A stretch of 64,000 bases of DNA from Terripilifer ovatus (GTDB lineage: Bacteria > Pseudomonadota > Alphaproteobacteria > Rhizobiales > Beijerinckiaceae). Shown here in pieces: positions 8,750 to 17,795 of the stretch. A program made the position numbers and the translations under genes. The stretch spans positions 124,001 to 188,000 of the forward strand of contig JARHVB010000023.1 in NCBI GenBank assembly GCA_029222685.1. Reading direction: 5' to 3'. The number at the start of each line of letters is the position of its first letter. The stretch's first letter is position 1. The notes under the pieces are model-generated. The model did not search any database, was not told the DNA's origin, and saw nothing but the letters and a program-made list of their open reading frames with translations.

Positions 8750-8932
8750 ATGGCAGAGAACATCACCTACTACGTTGCGCTCCCATTCGTCCGAAACGAG
8801 GAAGGCGATCTAGTCGCTGGCGAAGCGCGCGACTATCCGAGGCGTGTAATCCATGGCTGCCATCAACGCGTTTGTTCATACGGAAACTCTTGTTCTAACC
8901 TGCTTGCCAGAGCAGACGAATTCCGGCCTTGA
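8750..8932 (+). pseudogene. 5' fragment of a small conserved protein gene
   Basis: A 60-codon frame whose first ~28 residues (MAENITYYVALPF, then VRNEEGDLVAGEA) resemble the start of a small (~80-100 residue) conserved rhizobial protein as I remember it. After GEARDYP the sequence turns Cys/Arg-rich and stops early, with no trace of the usual continuation. I read it as a truncated relic; identification is from memory and would need a search. It suggests rearrangement just upstream of the exporter operon. Confidence 0.45.
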
Positions 8933-8946
8933 TGCCGGTCAAGGCC
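8925..8946. repeat. Perfect 8-bp inverted repeat upstream of the exporter operon
   Basis: GGCCTTGA (8925-8932) and TCAAGGCC (8939-8946) flank a 6-base loop 29 bases before the ATPase start. There is no U-run, so an operator or a mRNA leader hairpin is as likely as a terminator. Confidence 0.4.
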
Positions 8947-8975
8947 CAGCCCCACGCTTCCGGTAGCAAATTCGC

Positions 8976-9731
8976 ATGAATAATGGAGCATACTTAGGCA
9001 CTTCAGGCGGCCCGCGTCTCCGTGGATCGGCCCCGGTTTTTACTGCTCGTGCTCTGTTCAAGACCTACGGCACGGGCGAGACCGCCGTCCATGCGCTCCG
9101 CGAGCTTGACCTTGACATATCCGCGGGGGAGTTTGTGGTGTTGCTGGGCCCCTCTGGCTCAGGAAAGTCAACCTTGCTCAATATATTGGGGGGGCTGGAT
9201 GCTCCGACTTCCGGCCGCGCGACCTGGCGGGATCACGAATTGACAGGGGCAACTGAAGCCGACCTTACGCGCTATCGGCGCGAGCATGTTGGCTTCGTCT
9301 TCCAATTTTACAATCTGATCCCGAGCCTCACCGTCCGTGAGAACGTGGAACTCGTTGCGGAAATCGCTTCCGATCCCATGAGCCCGGATGAAGCGTTGTC
9401 CTTGGTCGGGCTTTCGCACAGGACCGCTCACTTTCCGTCTCAGCTCTCGGGAGGCGAACAGCAGCGGGTGGCCGTGGCGCGCGCCATTGTGAAAAGGCCG
9501 GATGCACTTCTCTGCGACGAACCAACTGGCGCACTCGATGTCGAGACCGGAAAGCTCGTTCTTGCCGCCATTGAACGCGCCAATCGCGAGGTCGGCTCAA
9601 CGGTCATTGTGATCACGCACAATACAGCAATTGCCGGAATGGCGGATCGTGTCCTGCGGCTAGGAGCCGGGCGGATCGTCGGAGAGGAGGTCAATGCTAG
9701 CAAGTTGAGCCCGGAGGACCTCCAATGGTGA
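8976..9731 (+). CDS. ABC exporter ATPase, MacB/LolD/DevA type
   Basis: A 251-residue ATPase that powers the FtsX-type permease encoded next. Walker [10 protein letters not shown] at 58-66, Q-loop FQFYNL near 109-114, signature LSGGE at 157-161, Walker B LLCDEP at 178-183 and H-loop His215 are all intact. The LolD/MacB subfamily is indicated by [14 protein letters not shown] and DEPTGALD. The reading frame overlaps the permease start by 7 bases, so the two are co-translated. With the HlyD adaptor downstream the set resembles DevBCA or MacAB exporters; the substrate is unknown. Confidence 0.93.
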   Translation: MNNGAYLGTSGGPRLRGSAPVFTARALFKTYGTGETAVHALRELDLDISAGEFVVLLGPSGSGKSTLLNILGGLDAPTSGRATWRDHELTGATEADLTRYRREHVGFVFQFYNLIPSLTVRENVELVAEIASDPMSPDEALSLVGLSHRTAHFPSQLSGGEQQRVAVARAIVKRPDALLCDEPTGALDVETGKLVLAAIERANREVGSTVIVITHNTAIAGMADRVLRLGAGRIVGEEVNASKLSPEDLQW

Positions 9732-12073
9732 AGGTCCTCGATCGAAAGGTCTGGCGTGACCTATCTGCTATGAAGGGCCAGGTTCTCACGATCGCGATGC
9801 TCCTCGCTTCCGCCATCACTGTATTTGTCGGAGCGATTGGAACATACATGTCTTTACTCGAATCCCGGGACCGCTATTACCAGGACAGCCGGTTTGCTGA
9901 TCTTTGGGCCGAAGTCGAGCGGGCGCCCCGAAGTCTCCTTGGACCTCTCTCGGAGATTTCCGGGATCGCGTCCGTCGAGCCGCGAGTCGTCAAAGATGTC
10001 AGGATTGACTGGCCGGCTTCAGATCTCTCCATTTCCGGGCGCATTGTATCGATAGGTCGAAGATCCGAGACGGCTCTCAATAAGGTCACCATTCTTCGGG
10101 GAAGTGCAATCGATCCTAGCAAGCAGAACGAAGTCTTGATCAACGCCGCATTCGCCGAGAGCTGGGGCATCGAGCCCAACGACGGCATTGCGGTGATTCT
10201 GAACGGGCGCTTGCAAACTTTTCGGGTCGCGGGCCTCGCGCAGTCTCCAGAATACGTCTATGGCGCGCGCCCTGGCAGCCCGCTGCCCGACGACAGAACC
10301 TTTGCGGTCCTATGGGGAGGCGAAGAAGCTGTGGCAAATGCCTTCGATATGGAGGGAGCCTTCAATTCCCTATCGTTCTCGGTAGCTCCTGGATCTTCTC
10401 TGCCTCGGATCGTTGCGGATCTAGACCGGCTGCTTGAGCCATTCGGAGGTCGTGGGGCGTATGACCGCACAGAGCAACCATCCAATCGCTTCCTGTCCGA
10501 TGAGCTGGCAGAGCAGCGGACCCTCGCGCTAGCCGTCCCGGTCGTTTTCTTTGCCGTCTCTATCTTTCTGCTCAATGCAGTCCTTGGCAGGCTCGTCCAG
10601 GCGCAACGCGAGCAGATCGCATCACTCAAGGCGCTAGGCTACCCCTCTATCCCGATCGGCCTTCATTATTTGAAGTTCGTGGGAGTGATCTGCGCAGCCG
10701 CGAGCGTAGTGGGGATCGTTCTCGGCGCGTTTTACACTGACGGAATGCTCGCCGCCTATCGCCCGTTTTTCCGGTTTCCCGAGCTCGCTGCCCATGTTCC
10801 CTATTGGGTGCCCGCGGTCGGAATCGCGCTGAGCGCCGCGGCGGCAGGGTCAGGTGCGTTGAACTCCGTTCGGCGCGTTCTGCGTTTACGGCCCGCCGAT
10901 GCGATGCGCTCAGCGGTGCCCGGCCATACGGCAAAAGTCATCGGCGTCAGACTGAACGCGCGTGCCAAAATGATGGTGAGGGGACTGGTCGGTCGTCCGA
11001 TTCGAACGCTGGTGACTATTCTCAGTCTGGCCTTGGCAGTACCTATGCTGGTGCTCGGCCTATTCTGGTGGGATGCGCTCGCTTACATGATCGAGGTTCA
11101 GTTTGACAGGATTGAACGCGCCGACGCGATTGTCTCCTTGACGGACGCGCGCCCTGAACGCGCAGTCTACGAACTGGCTGGCATTCCTGGGGTGCTCATG
11201 GCTGAGGGGCAGAGGGTCGTCGAGGCCCGACTGCGTGCAGGTCCGCGCACCTATCGACTCGGACTCACAGGTCTGTTGCGGGATGCGGAACTGCGCCTTC
11301 CTCGCAGCGAGGATCTGGCTCCTATCGACATTCCAAAGAGTGGAATCCTGCTCACGACCGAACTGGCAAACCGACTTGGCGTAATGCCTGGGTCCCTGTT
11401 GGCGATCGATCTGCTTGAAGGGCGACGCACCTCGGCAACGATCCAGGTGTCGGGGCTTGTGGACGAGGTTCTCGGCTACAACGCCTACATGGATATCGAT
11501 GAGCTCAATCATCTGATGCGACAGACCGGTCTTGTGTCTCAGGTTTCCCTGAAGGTCGACCCGCGCCAAACTTCGTCAATTTGGCCTGAGCTTTCGAAAC
11601 GTCCGCGCATCGCCGGTACCACCATAAAATCTGTGTTGCTGCAAATCTTCGATGAGAAGGTTCGAAGCATCATCATCATCGCGGCCGTTGTCTTGACTAC
11701 TTTTGGCCTGATCATCGCGGTGGGAGTTGTGTACAACGCGGCCCGGATCGGCCTGCAGGAGCGCGCCTGGGAGCTGGCAAGCCTACGAGTGATGGGGTTC
11801 ACTCGCAGGGAGGTCTCAAACATCCTGATCGGAGATCTCGCGGTGCAGGCGATGGCAGCGCTCCCGATCGGGCTTCTTTCTGCTCAAGGAATTGTCAGCC
11901 TGCTGCTTGGCTTACGCGAAAATGAGAGCTTCCGGATTCCTGCGGTGATCAGCGCCGGAACGTTTGCCACCTCAGCCCTGGTTGTCATCGGGGCGGCGGT
12001 TGCAAGTGGCCTCCTTATCCGCTGGCGAGTGGATCGGCTGGATCTCGTTGCAGTTTTAAAAACGCGGGAATGA
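9725..12073 (+). CDS. FtsX-like ABC permease (double FtsX domain)
   Basis: A 782-residue permease with two FtsX modules in one chain. An N-terminal helix (about 19-42) and a periplasmic domain are followed by a three-helix FtsX block at about 267-385. A fresh helix ([18 protein letters not shown]) then starts the second half, ending with helices around [14 protein letters not shown], the [14 protein letters not shown] coupling region and the C-terminal pair. Mechanotransmission rather than channel transport is the family model. GGAGGACCTCC precedes the ATG, inside the ATPase gene. The HlyD gene begins one base after the stop, so this is the middle of a three-gene exporter. Confidence 0.9.
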   Translation: MVKVLDRKVWRDLSAMKGQVLTIAMLLASAITVFVGAIGTYMSLLESRDRYYQDSRFADLWAEVERAPRSLLGPLSEISGIASVEPRVVKDVRIDWPASDLSISGRIVSIGRRSETALNKVTILRGSAIDPSKQNEVLINAAFAESWGIEPNDGIAVILNGRLQTFRVAGLAQSPEYVYGARPGSPLPDDRTFAVLWGGEEAVANAFDMEGAFNSLSFSVAPGSSLPRIVADLDRLLEPFGGRGAYDRTEQPSNRFLSDELAEQRTLALAVPVVFFAVSIFLLNAVLGRLVQAQREQIASLKALGYPSIPIGLHYLKFVGVICAAASVVGIVLGAFYTDGMLAAYRPFFRFPELAAHVPYWVPAVGIALSAAAAGSGALNSVRRVLRLRPADAMRSAVPGHTAKVIGVRLNARAKMMVRGLVGRPIRTLVTILSLALAVPMLVLGLFWWDALAYMIEVQFDRIERADAIVSLTDARPERAVYELAGIPGVLMAEGQRVVEARLRAGPRTYRLGLTGLLRDAELRLPRSEDLAPIDIPKSGILLTTELANRLGVMPGSLLAIDLLEGRRTSATIQVSGLVDEVLGYNAYMDIDELNHLMRQTGLVSQVSLKVDPRQTSSIWPELSKRPRIAGTTIKSVLLQIFDEKVRSIIIIAAVVLTTFGLIIAVGVVYNAARIGLQERAWELASLRVMGFTRREVSNILIGDLAVQAMAALPIGLLSAQGIVSLLLGLRENESFRIPAVISAGTFATSALVVIGAAVASGLLIRWRVDRLDLVAVLKTRE

Positions 12074-12074
12074 C

Positions 12075-13259
12075 ATGAAGGCGCGGAATGCTTTGCTGAT
12101 GCTTCTGGTCGGGGCTCTCGCAGCTGGAGTGTTATACATTGCGTTCCGTCCGAAGCCGACTGTCGTCGAAGTTGCAACGGTAACGCGCGGCTCTTTTTTG
12201 GCTATCGTGGAGCAGGATGGCAAGACCCGTGTTCGCAGCCGGTATCTCGTTTCCTCTCCTCTGGGTGGGCGCATTTTGCGTATTGATCTGAAGCCCGGAG
12301 ACATGATCAAAGCAGGCCAGCCATTAGCAATTTTGCTGCCGTCGTTGCCTCCGCTTCTAGAAGCAAGAACGCGTCAGGAATTGCAGGAGCGGATCGGGGC
12401 GTCGGAAGCGAGCCTCCAGGAGGCAGCGGCCAGATTGGAGCGCGCCCAGGCACAATCAGACCAGTCGCGGCGGGATGTGGATCGAGTCCGAACTCTTCAG
12501 GGCCGAGGCGCAGCAACCACGCAGCAGCTAGAACGAGAGGAGTTGATATTACGCCTTGCTGAGCGGGATCGGGCCGCAGCGGAGATGCGGCGCCACGCTA
12601 CGGAACACGAACTGGATCAGGCGAAGGCTCTCCTGCGCCGATATGAGCAGCCGGACACGACAGAATCCTGGACTATCTCTGCTCCGGTCGACGGACGCAT
12701 CCTCCGAGTCATTCAGGAAAGCGAGGCGCCGGTTGCCGCGGGTGCGTCCCTCGTCGAAATCGGCGATCCTCGAGATCTCGAAATCATTGCAGATGTGCTG
12801 ACATCCGAGGCCGTTGAGATCAAGGCCGGCGCGGATGTTGTCATCGACCGGTGGGGCGGGCCGGGCGCTTTAACCGGGCGGGTTCGCCTCGTCGAGCCAG
12901 CCGCTTTCACTAAGATTTCGGCCTTGGGCATTGAGGAGCAACGGGTCTGGGTTGTGATCGACATCGTATCCCCTCGCGAGCAGTGGATCGGACTCGGTGA
13001 CAACTTTCGGGTTAATGTCCGGATCACCGTGGCGAACTTGCCAGACGCAATAATTGCTCCCAGTGGAGCCCTGTTCAGGCGGGGTGACGAATGGGCCTGT
13101 TTTGCCGTCGAGGATGGCGTCGCTCGTGAGCGCCCTATAGTGATCCGCCGCAGATCGGGCAGGTTGGCTGCAATCGACAAGGGTCTCGGCGCCGGCGAGC
13201 AGATAGTGGTCTTCCCGCCAGCGAGTCTCCGGGATGGTATGCGCGTTCGAACTCGCTGA
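12075..13259 (+). CDS. HlyD/MacA-type periplasmic adaptor
   Basis: A 394-residue membrane-fusion protein anchored by an N-terminal helix (residues 5-24). Then come a barrel-sandwich/lipoyl half (VSSPLGGRILRIDLKPGDMIKAGQPLA), a coiled-coil hairpin of about 100 residues rich in Glu/Arg/Gln (98-195), the second lipoyl half (ISAPVDGRILRV) and beta-barrel domains. It would link the inner-membrane ABC permease to an outer-membrane exit. It starts one base after the permease stop and is followed after 8 bases by a phosphoesterase gene. No TolC-like gene is in the window. Confidence 0.9.
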   Translation: MKARNALLMLLVGALAAGVLYIAFRPKPTVVEVATVTRGSFLAIVEQDGKTRVRSRYLVSSPLGGRILRIDLKPGDMIKAGQPLAILLPSLPPLLEARTRQELQERIGASEASLQEAAARLERAQAQSDQSRRDVDRVRTLQGRGAATTQQLEREELILRLAERDRAAAEMRRHATEHELDQAKALLRRYEQPDTTESWTISAPVDGRILRVIQESEAPVAAGASLVEIGDPRDLEIIADVLTSEAVEIKAGADVVIDRWGGPGALTGRVRLVEPAAFTKISALGIEEQRVWVVIDIVSPREQWIGLGDNFRVNVRITVANLPDAIIAPSGALFRRGDEWACFAVEDGVARERPIVIRRRSGRLAAIDKGLGAGEQIVVFPPASLRDGMRVRTR

Positions 13260-13267
13260 GTCGAAAG

Positions 13268-14227
13268 ATGTCAGAGCTGCAATATTCAGAAATCGACAAC
13301 AGGCTGGCGACCCGACTTGGGGCGGTGCACGCGCGCCAGCGACTTGGAATCGAGTCGGCGCATGAAGCACAAGTCTTCGGCCAGGGTCTCAACTTCTTCC
13401 ATATCGAGAACTGGTATTCGATTCACTCGCTGATCAGGAACATTCTCCGTGTGGCCGGTCTGCATCGCCGAGGTATGCGCAACGCCGCCGACGTCCAGTT
13501 GCGCACCAATCGAGTCCAATCCGGGAAGCTGTCAGCGGCCTTCGATGGCTTTCGCATCCTGCATCTGTCCGACCTGCATACCGACATGAGCGTGCGGGCC
13601 ATGCAAAGAGTCAGCCAGCTCGTGCGCGATGCCAAGTATGACGTTTGCGTCATGACCGGAGACTTCAGAGCCAAAACTTTCGGCCCATTCAAGCCGTGCT
13701 TACAGGCTCTCACGCCGGTGATCGCTGCACTCCATGGACCGATCTATGGGGTTCTTGGCAATCACGATACCGTGCGAATGTTGCCGGAGCTTGAAGATAT
13801 GGGAGTTCATATTCTCATGAACGAGTGTATCGCGTTGGAGCGGGGTCTTTCACGAATCCTCCTGGCGGGGATCGACGATGCCCATTTCTTCCGAGTCGAC
13901 AACATCGAGAAGGCGGCCGAGCAGATAGGAGAAGGCGAGTTCTCGATGTTGCTTTCGCACACCCCCGAAATTTATCGTCAGGCGGCTCATGCCGGCTTTG
14001 ACCTGCTGCTATGTGGACATACTCATGGAGGGCAAATCTGCCTGCCGGGGGGTATCCCGATCACTCTCGATGCGACGCTTCCGCGGCGTTACGGCGCGGG
14101 AGCCTGGCAGTATCATGACATGGCGGGGTACACGTCAGTCGGAGCGGGATCGAGCGTCGTTGCCGTTCGCCTCAATTGTCGTCCTGAGATTACGATCCAT
14201 GAGCTGCTCAGTACGGGCGGTCCCTGA
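13268..14227 (+). CDS. Calcineurin-like metallophosphoesterase
   Basis: A 319-residue enzyme with all metal-ligand motifs of the superfamily: D102-x-H104 in HLSDLH, GD 131-132, GNHD 164-167, His231 in LSHTPE and GHTHGG 250-255. The YkuE/YaeI-like spacing suggests a membrane-associated phosphodiesterase or pyrophosphatase; some relatives act on lipid precursors such as UDP-diacylglucosamine, but the substrate here is not readable. About 95 residues precede the domain, with no signal peptide. It starts 8 bases after the adaptor gene, so it is probably the last gene of the exporter operon. Its 3' end overlaps the convergent CarS-like gene by 20 bases. Confidence 0.88.
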   Translation: MSELQYSEIDNRLATRLGAVHARQRLGIESAHEAQVFGQGLNFFHIENWYSIHSLIRNILRVAGLHRRGMRNAADVQLRTNRVQSGKLSAAFDGFRILHLSDLHTDMSVRAMQRVSQLVRDAKYDVCVMTGDFRAKTFGPFKPCLQALTPVIAALHGPIYGVLGNHDTVRMLPELEDMGVHILMNECIALERGLSRILLAGIDDAHFFRVDNIEKAAEQIGEGEFSMLLSHTPEIYRQAAHAGFDLLLCGHTHGGQICLPGGIPITLDATLPRRYGAGAWQYHDMAGYTSVGAGSSVVAVRLNCRPEITIHELLSTGGP

Positions 14228-14708
14228 TCTTCAGTGCGTAGAGCCACCGCGACAGGATCAGTTCTCCAAGCCAGAAGAAGACGGTTCCAAGCGCTACATC
14301 CAGGATGGACAGTCCGAGCCTGGGAGCGCAAATCATAAGGGGGATGAGCGATTCTGGAACCTGATCAATGCCAGGAGCCATACTGCTGGGTGGCAATTTG
14401 AGCCGCCGTTTTGTAAAACTTGACAAAAGGTCCCCCGCCATCGCGCTGGATCCCGCAAGGGCGCCCGTCATAGCATCCAGGCCGAGCAGAAGGGCAAGCG
14501 CTGTACTCAGCACGATAGCGACCAGAAGTCCGCGGATGGTTTTAGATCGGCCGAACAGCGGCTGCCCGTCTACCATCACGAGCCCGCAATCCAGCGGGGT
14601 GGCCCAACGTTCTCCGAGCAGCTTCTTTGCGAACACGGGCGACCCGTTCGCTATGGCAAGCAACAGGAGCGCATGGAAAAGCGGGACTGGATGCAGGTCG
14701 AATATCAT
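14208..14708 (-). CDS. CDP-archaeol synthase (CarS)-like membrane protein, DUF46
   Basis: A 166-residue integral membrane protein carrying the conserved stretches of the CarS/DUF46 family: VDGQPLFGRSKTIRG (46-60), GDLLSSFTKRR (92-102) and DQVPES (115-120), with hydrophobic helices between them. In archaea CarS activates unsaturated archaetidic acid with CTP; bacterial relatives are uncharacterised, so a CTP:lipid-phosphate cytidylyltransferase role is inference. The open frame begins 21 codons earlier, but the ATG at 14708 gives a clean membrane start (MIFDLHPVPLF). It faces the exporter/phosphoesterase operon tail to tail. Confidence 0.8.
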   Translation of the reverse strand: MIFDLHPVPLFHALLLLAIANGSPVFAKKLLGERWATPLDCGLVMVDGQPLFGRSKTIRGLLVAIVLSTALALLLGLDAMTGALAGSSAMAGDLLSSFTKRRLKLPPSSMAPGIDQVPESLIPLMICAPRLGLSILDVALGTVFFWLGELILSRWLYALKIRDRPY

Positions 14709-15266
14709 TTCAGTATGACAGCAGGGTAGGAGCCAACGCGCATGTAGAGCATACCTGGTCGCGCCGCCCACCAGGCACCCGGCTTTCTGACGAGGTGTCT
14801 AGCAGTTTTTCGGCTGCCTTCTTCCGCTCTGCGCTTGCTGCGGGCAGCAGCGCTCGCACTGGAGGAATGATCATGCCGCTTGGCGCCCGAAACTTGGTCC
14901 TGATCATGGCTTACCCTTCTGATAGTATCATTGCTCATACTTCCGAATAATGTGCTGATCTCAGTCAAAGCGGCGCGAGAAATGGTTGATCTTGGTTTTG
15001 CGGTACGGGGAAATGGTCGTGAGCGGCGGACTCTATTCGTCAGTTGTCTGGATTCTTGATGGGGTTAGCTTGTTGGACGCCCATACAGTTCGCCGTCGAG
15101 ATAGGCAAGAATCGCCTTCCAAGTCTGCAGGGCGGTGACGATCGCGGGATATTTCCCGGATAGCTCGCCTATACATCGTGGTCGAGCGCCCGCAGCAATA
15201 CGGCTTTGCGGGGTCATCGATTTCCAGCCTCGCCACCGTTGACGGTTTTGTCGGTGGGTAGGGTAG

Positions 15267-15635
15267 CCCTTCTTCATCTCATGTTGGGGCCGGTCGGTCG
15301 CGCAGTTATCGGCGCCGGACTTTTGCGAGGCGGAACGTCGGGAAATCCTGGCGTCGTTTGCAGAGACCGAGGAAGCCGAGGGCGATCATGCGGCGGCGGC
15401 ATTCTGGCGCAGTCCGATCGATGCGGAGCCAAGCCAGCGGGCAGACGGTGAGGCTCGCGCGGCGGTCCTGCGGGCGATGCAATCGACTTCCCAGGCCATC
15501 ATTGAGCGGACCTATCGGCGCCGAGCGCAGGCGATTCGGTGGAAGGCGCGAAAGATCGTCCTAGTGCTTCTGCCGCTCCCATGCGCTTCCCAATTACAAA
15601 GCCTGGGAAGCACTCGATCCGGAAACGCTCGCTAA
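15267..15635 (+). pseudogene. Possible gene remnant without start codon
   Basis: Downstream of a TAG at 15264 a plus-strand frame stays open for roughly 120 codons and reads like protein (for example CEAERREILASFAETEE and RAAVLRAMQSTSQAIIERTY), but has no credible start or RBS. I do not recognise the family. It is best read as the 3' part of a decayed gene; overlapping shorter frames in this stretch are less protein-like. Low confidence. Confidence 0.25.
15585..15611. terminator. Hairpin near tRNA-Pro 3' end
   Basis: GCTTCCCA (15585-15592) and TGGGAAGC (15604-15611) form a perfect 8-bp stem with an 11-base loop. It lies 40 bases past the 3' end of the minus-strand tRNA-Pro, where it could end the tRNA transcript, although a U-run is not obvious. 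Confidence 0.4.
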
Positions 15636-15650
15636 GTCTCTGATCTGATT

Positions 15651-15728
15651 TGGTCGGAGTGGCGGGATTCGAACCCACGACCCCCTGTCCCCCAGACAGG
15701 TGCGCTAACCAGGCTGCGCTACACTCCG
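15651..15728 (-). tRNA. tRNA-Pro (anticodon GGG), CCA encoded
   Basis: Read on the minus strand, CGGAGTG opens and CACTCCG closes the 7-bp acceptor stem, followed by discriminator A and an encoded CCA (15653-15651). The anticodon stem CCTGT/ACAGG holds the loop CTGGGGG, giving anticodon GGG for codon CCC. The T-arm GGGTTCGAATCCC is canonical. The 3' end faces the accessory segment at 8.4-15.65 kb, the orientation expected if that segment entered at this tRNA, but I found no duplicated tRNA tail on the far side. Confidence 0.95.
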
Positions 15729-15800
15729 ACTGCGGACACCTATAGACAAAGGGTTGGTGTCCCGCAACCGTTGGGCGGCCGTCGTGCGCCGGTAAATCAG

Positions 15801-16952
15801 CTAGACGCGCTTTTCCTGATCTGGGGATCGGATAGCGGCATGGGCGAACCGCCGGGCGATCGCGTTTCCCAGTGCCATGCCGGGGCGTTCAACAAAAATG
15901 GTGAAGGCGCCGGCAGCCGCGAGTGCGGCAAACAAGGCCACGGCTTTTATGAACGGATGGCCCGATACATCCTCGACGGTCAGCGCGCTCGCCATCAGGA
16001 CCGGAATATGGACCATGTAAAGCGTGTAGGAGATGCGTCCCAAAGCCTCCATGGGACCGCCGGACAGAAACGTGCGCGTTCTTGTTCCGACGACGACAGC
16101 CAGGATGGCGATCCAGGGGAAAGCAACTGCTATCAGATGCACGATGCTTGCGAGAAACATGATCACGAGCAGGCTCGCAATCAGCGCATACATGATGAGC
16201 GGCTTGAACAGCCGAGCAGGTAATTTCAGACGCGGTATCGAGAGATAGAGGCAGCATCCCGCCGACAGGCCGAGGAATGCCCGCAGGCCGAAGTAATGGC
16301 CGCCGACAGCGACCAGATACGCCACTGCAGACATGCCGACTGCCAATGCAACGACCAGCACCATGCTGTGCCGGCGCACGTAGTTTCCCAGCATTCCGGA
16401 GAGCGCGACTGCGAGGATCGGCAGGTAGAATTCAAAACTCACGCTCCAGGCCGGAACGTCCAATGGCGCGATGCCGCTGAGAGGCGTGACGAGAAACAGA
16501 TCCGTTATCACCATCCAGACCGGCAACGGCGAAACGAGATAGGGAAGGGTGCGCGTGGCAAAGGCTGCCATCGCCAGAACGAGCGCGAACATCGCGAAGT
16601 AAACCGGCAGAAGCCGGAAGGCGCGTTTCAGGGCGAATTCCGCCACGCCCGGTGTTCGTTCCCGCATCGAATAGGTGAGCACATATCCGCTGAGCAGGAA
16701 GAAAAAATCGACAGACAGCTCGAAGGTGAAACCCGGGACCTGGCCGCCGGTCGCACGGCGCAACTGGTCGTTAATGCCGTAATGCAGAAAGACGACGCTC
16801 AGGGCCAGCAATCCTCGCAACCCGTCGAGATCGGAAAAATGCCGGGGATGCTCGAAGCCGGGCGTTTTGGCCAAGGTTCCGGCGTCCGGCGGGCGGGCCT
16901 CCGGCCGCTGCAGGCTGATTGACTGCAGGATGATCGATTGTCTGGGTGTCAC
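15801..16952 (-). CDS. Acyltransferase 3 family membrane protein (OafA/NodX-like)
   Basis: A 383-residue membrane acyltransferase likely to O-acylate a surface glycan or lipid. About ten hydrophobic helices are visible. The family hallmarks are LDGLRGLLALSVVFLHY near residues 42-58, FFFLLSGYVLTYSMRER near 83-99 and the IFVERPG motif at the C-terminus. The start is GTG at 16952 with a weak purine-rich RBS. It stands alone between tRNA-Pro and an AT-rich intergenic region; the acceptor is unknown. Confidence 0.85.
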   Translation of the reverse strand: MTPRQSIILQSISLQRPEARPPDAGTLAKTPGFEHPRHFSDLDGLRGLLALSVVFLHYGINDQLRRATGGQVPGFTFELSVDFFFLLSGYVLTYSMRERTPGVAEFALKRAFRLLPVYFAMFALVLAMAAFATRTLPYLVSPLPVWMVITDLFLVTPLSGIAPLDVPAWSVSFEFYLPILAVALSGMLGNYVRRHSMVLVVALAVGMSAVAYLVAVGGHYFGLRAFLGLSAGCCLYLSIPRLKLPARLFKPLIMYALIASLLVIMFLASIVHLIAVAFPWIAILAVVVGTRTRTFLSGGPMEALGRISYTLYMVHIPVLMASALTVEDVSGHPFIKAVALFAALAAAGAFTIFVERPGMALGNAIARRFAHAAIRSPDQEKRV

Positions 16953-17339
16953 GGCGGGCTTTATCTCGTTCGGCGGGCAGTATGCCGCGCCGAGGGAAAG
17001 CGTCCCTTAATATCATCCCTTCGTCTGTCTTGAATCGTCAGCACAACTATTTAACTATATAATGCACTATGGTTCAGGATTGGCGCGAACAAGAAATTCG
17101 TATTGCGACGTTTAGGCCATTTGCGCATTGCCATGGATGGTATATGAATCATGGCAGGGAAGGATGTTAGAATTTATCTAAGTTATTGGAAAAACAAAGG
17201 ATCACTTGGTCACAAGGCTAGGGGTCAGCTGTTTTAATTCTGTCATTCGACCCGAGACTACCAGAGGGGACGGTTTGGGAAACTCCAGCCGTAAAGACTG
17301 TGAGCGGCAACGATCGCTCACCAAATAAGGGCAATAAAA
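16953..17339. other. AT-rich intergenic region before the KGG gene
   Basis: About 390 bases, clearly richer in A/T than its surroundings (for example TTTAACTATATAATG around 17050). It presumably carries promoters for the divergent acyltransferase and KGG-repeat genes. I could not assign -35/-10 pairs or a stress-sigma (EcfG) site with confidence, and see no RNA gene. Confidence 0.45.
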
Positions 17340-17597
17340 ATGTTGAAAACAGGAAAGTCGAAGCGTGGCTTCGCATCCATGAGCGTAGAGAAGCGCAAGG
17401 AAATCGCCCGTAAAGGCGGTCTTTCAGTCAAGCCCGAGAATCGTGCGTTCTCCAAAGACAAGAAACTTGCGGTCAAGGCCGGACGGAAGGGTGGTTCATC
17501 GGTTCGTCCGCAAAATCGTGCGTTTACGCGCGATCCCGCTTTGGCCTCCGCCGCCGGGCGCAAGGGTGGCCTCGCCAGAGGCAACGAGACGGAATGA
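17340..17597 (+). CDS. KGG-repeat stress protein (YciG/GsiB-like)
   Basis: An 85-residue, highly basic and hydrophilic protein built of near-repeats. KGG triplets fall at residues 25-27, 50-52 and 75-77, a period of exactly 25, and the linkers repeat as KPENRAFSKD and RPQNRAFTRD. This is the stress-induced KGG motif, often induced by desiccation, osmotic or general stress in bacteria; here that is inferred. AAGGGC precedes the ATG. It has a private AT-rich upstream region and a large hairpin directly after the stop, so it is probably monocistronic. Confidence 0.88.
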   Translation: MLKTGKSKRGFASMSVEKRKEIARKGGLSVKPENRAFSKDKKLAVKAGRKGGSSVRPQNRAFTRDPALASAAGRKGGLARGNETE

Positions 17598-17602
17598 TCG
17601 CC

Positions 17603-17651
17603 AGAGCATTTTCGAGCGAAGCGGATCTCCCTTCGCTCGAAGAGATGCTCT
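17603..17651. repeat. Interspersed palindrome (AGAGCAT family) after KGG gene
   Basis: AGAGCAT and ATGCTCT form the ends, and an inner 11-bp perfect stem TTCGAGCGAAG/CTTCGCTCGAA surrounds a 9-base loop. It starts six bases after the KGG stop codon and would make a strong transcript-end hairpin. It belongs with the copies near 18982, 23083 and 39009. Confidence 0.8.
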
Positions 17652-17795
17652 CGATGGCGTGAGCTCCACCACAGGCGCTGCTTCAGCGGGTGATGATCCA
17701 CGCCCGCATTGTTTTTCGGTGAGCCGGACCGGGCGCGACCGAAAGCATCAGCGATGCTGTCGGTGTGTCCGGTTTGCGACCTCAAACGCCGCTGT

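Larger units (their letters stand above)
14709..15650. other. Decayed region between CarS-like gene and tRNA-Pro
   Basis: About 0.94 kb without a convincing intact gene. Minus-strand frames at 14710-14907 (65 codons) and 14705-14968 (its TGA overlaps the CarS-like ATG) are possible small leaders but have odd composition. Minus-strand frames at 15033-15277 overlap each other as if one gene had been frameshifted; the end reads YPAIVTALQTWKAILAYLDG. A plus-strand remnant is listed separately. The pattern suits an eroded accessory gene set next to a tRNA; I cannot identify an integrase. Confidence 0.45.

Noticed and set aside
15654-15728. att-type duplication of the tRNA-Pro tail elsewhere in the window
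   Set aside because: I searched by eye for the T-arm/acceptor sequence around 7.9-9.0 kb and elsewhere and found no second copy.
16296-16922. Plus-strand frame opposite the acyltransferase at 15801-16952
   Set aside because: Antisense shadow with His/Arg/Gln-rich composition; the minus strand has membrane helices and family motifs.
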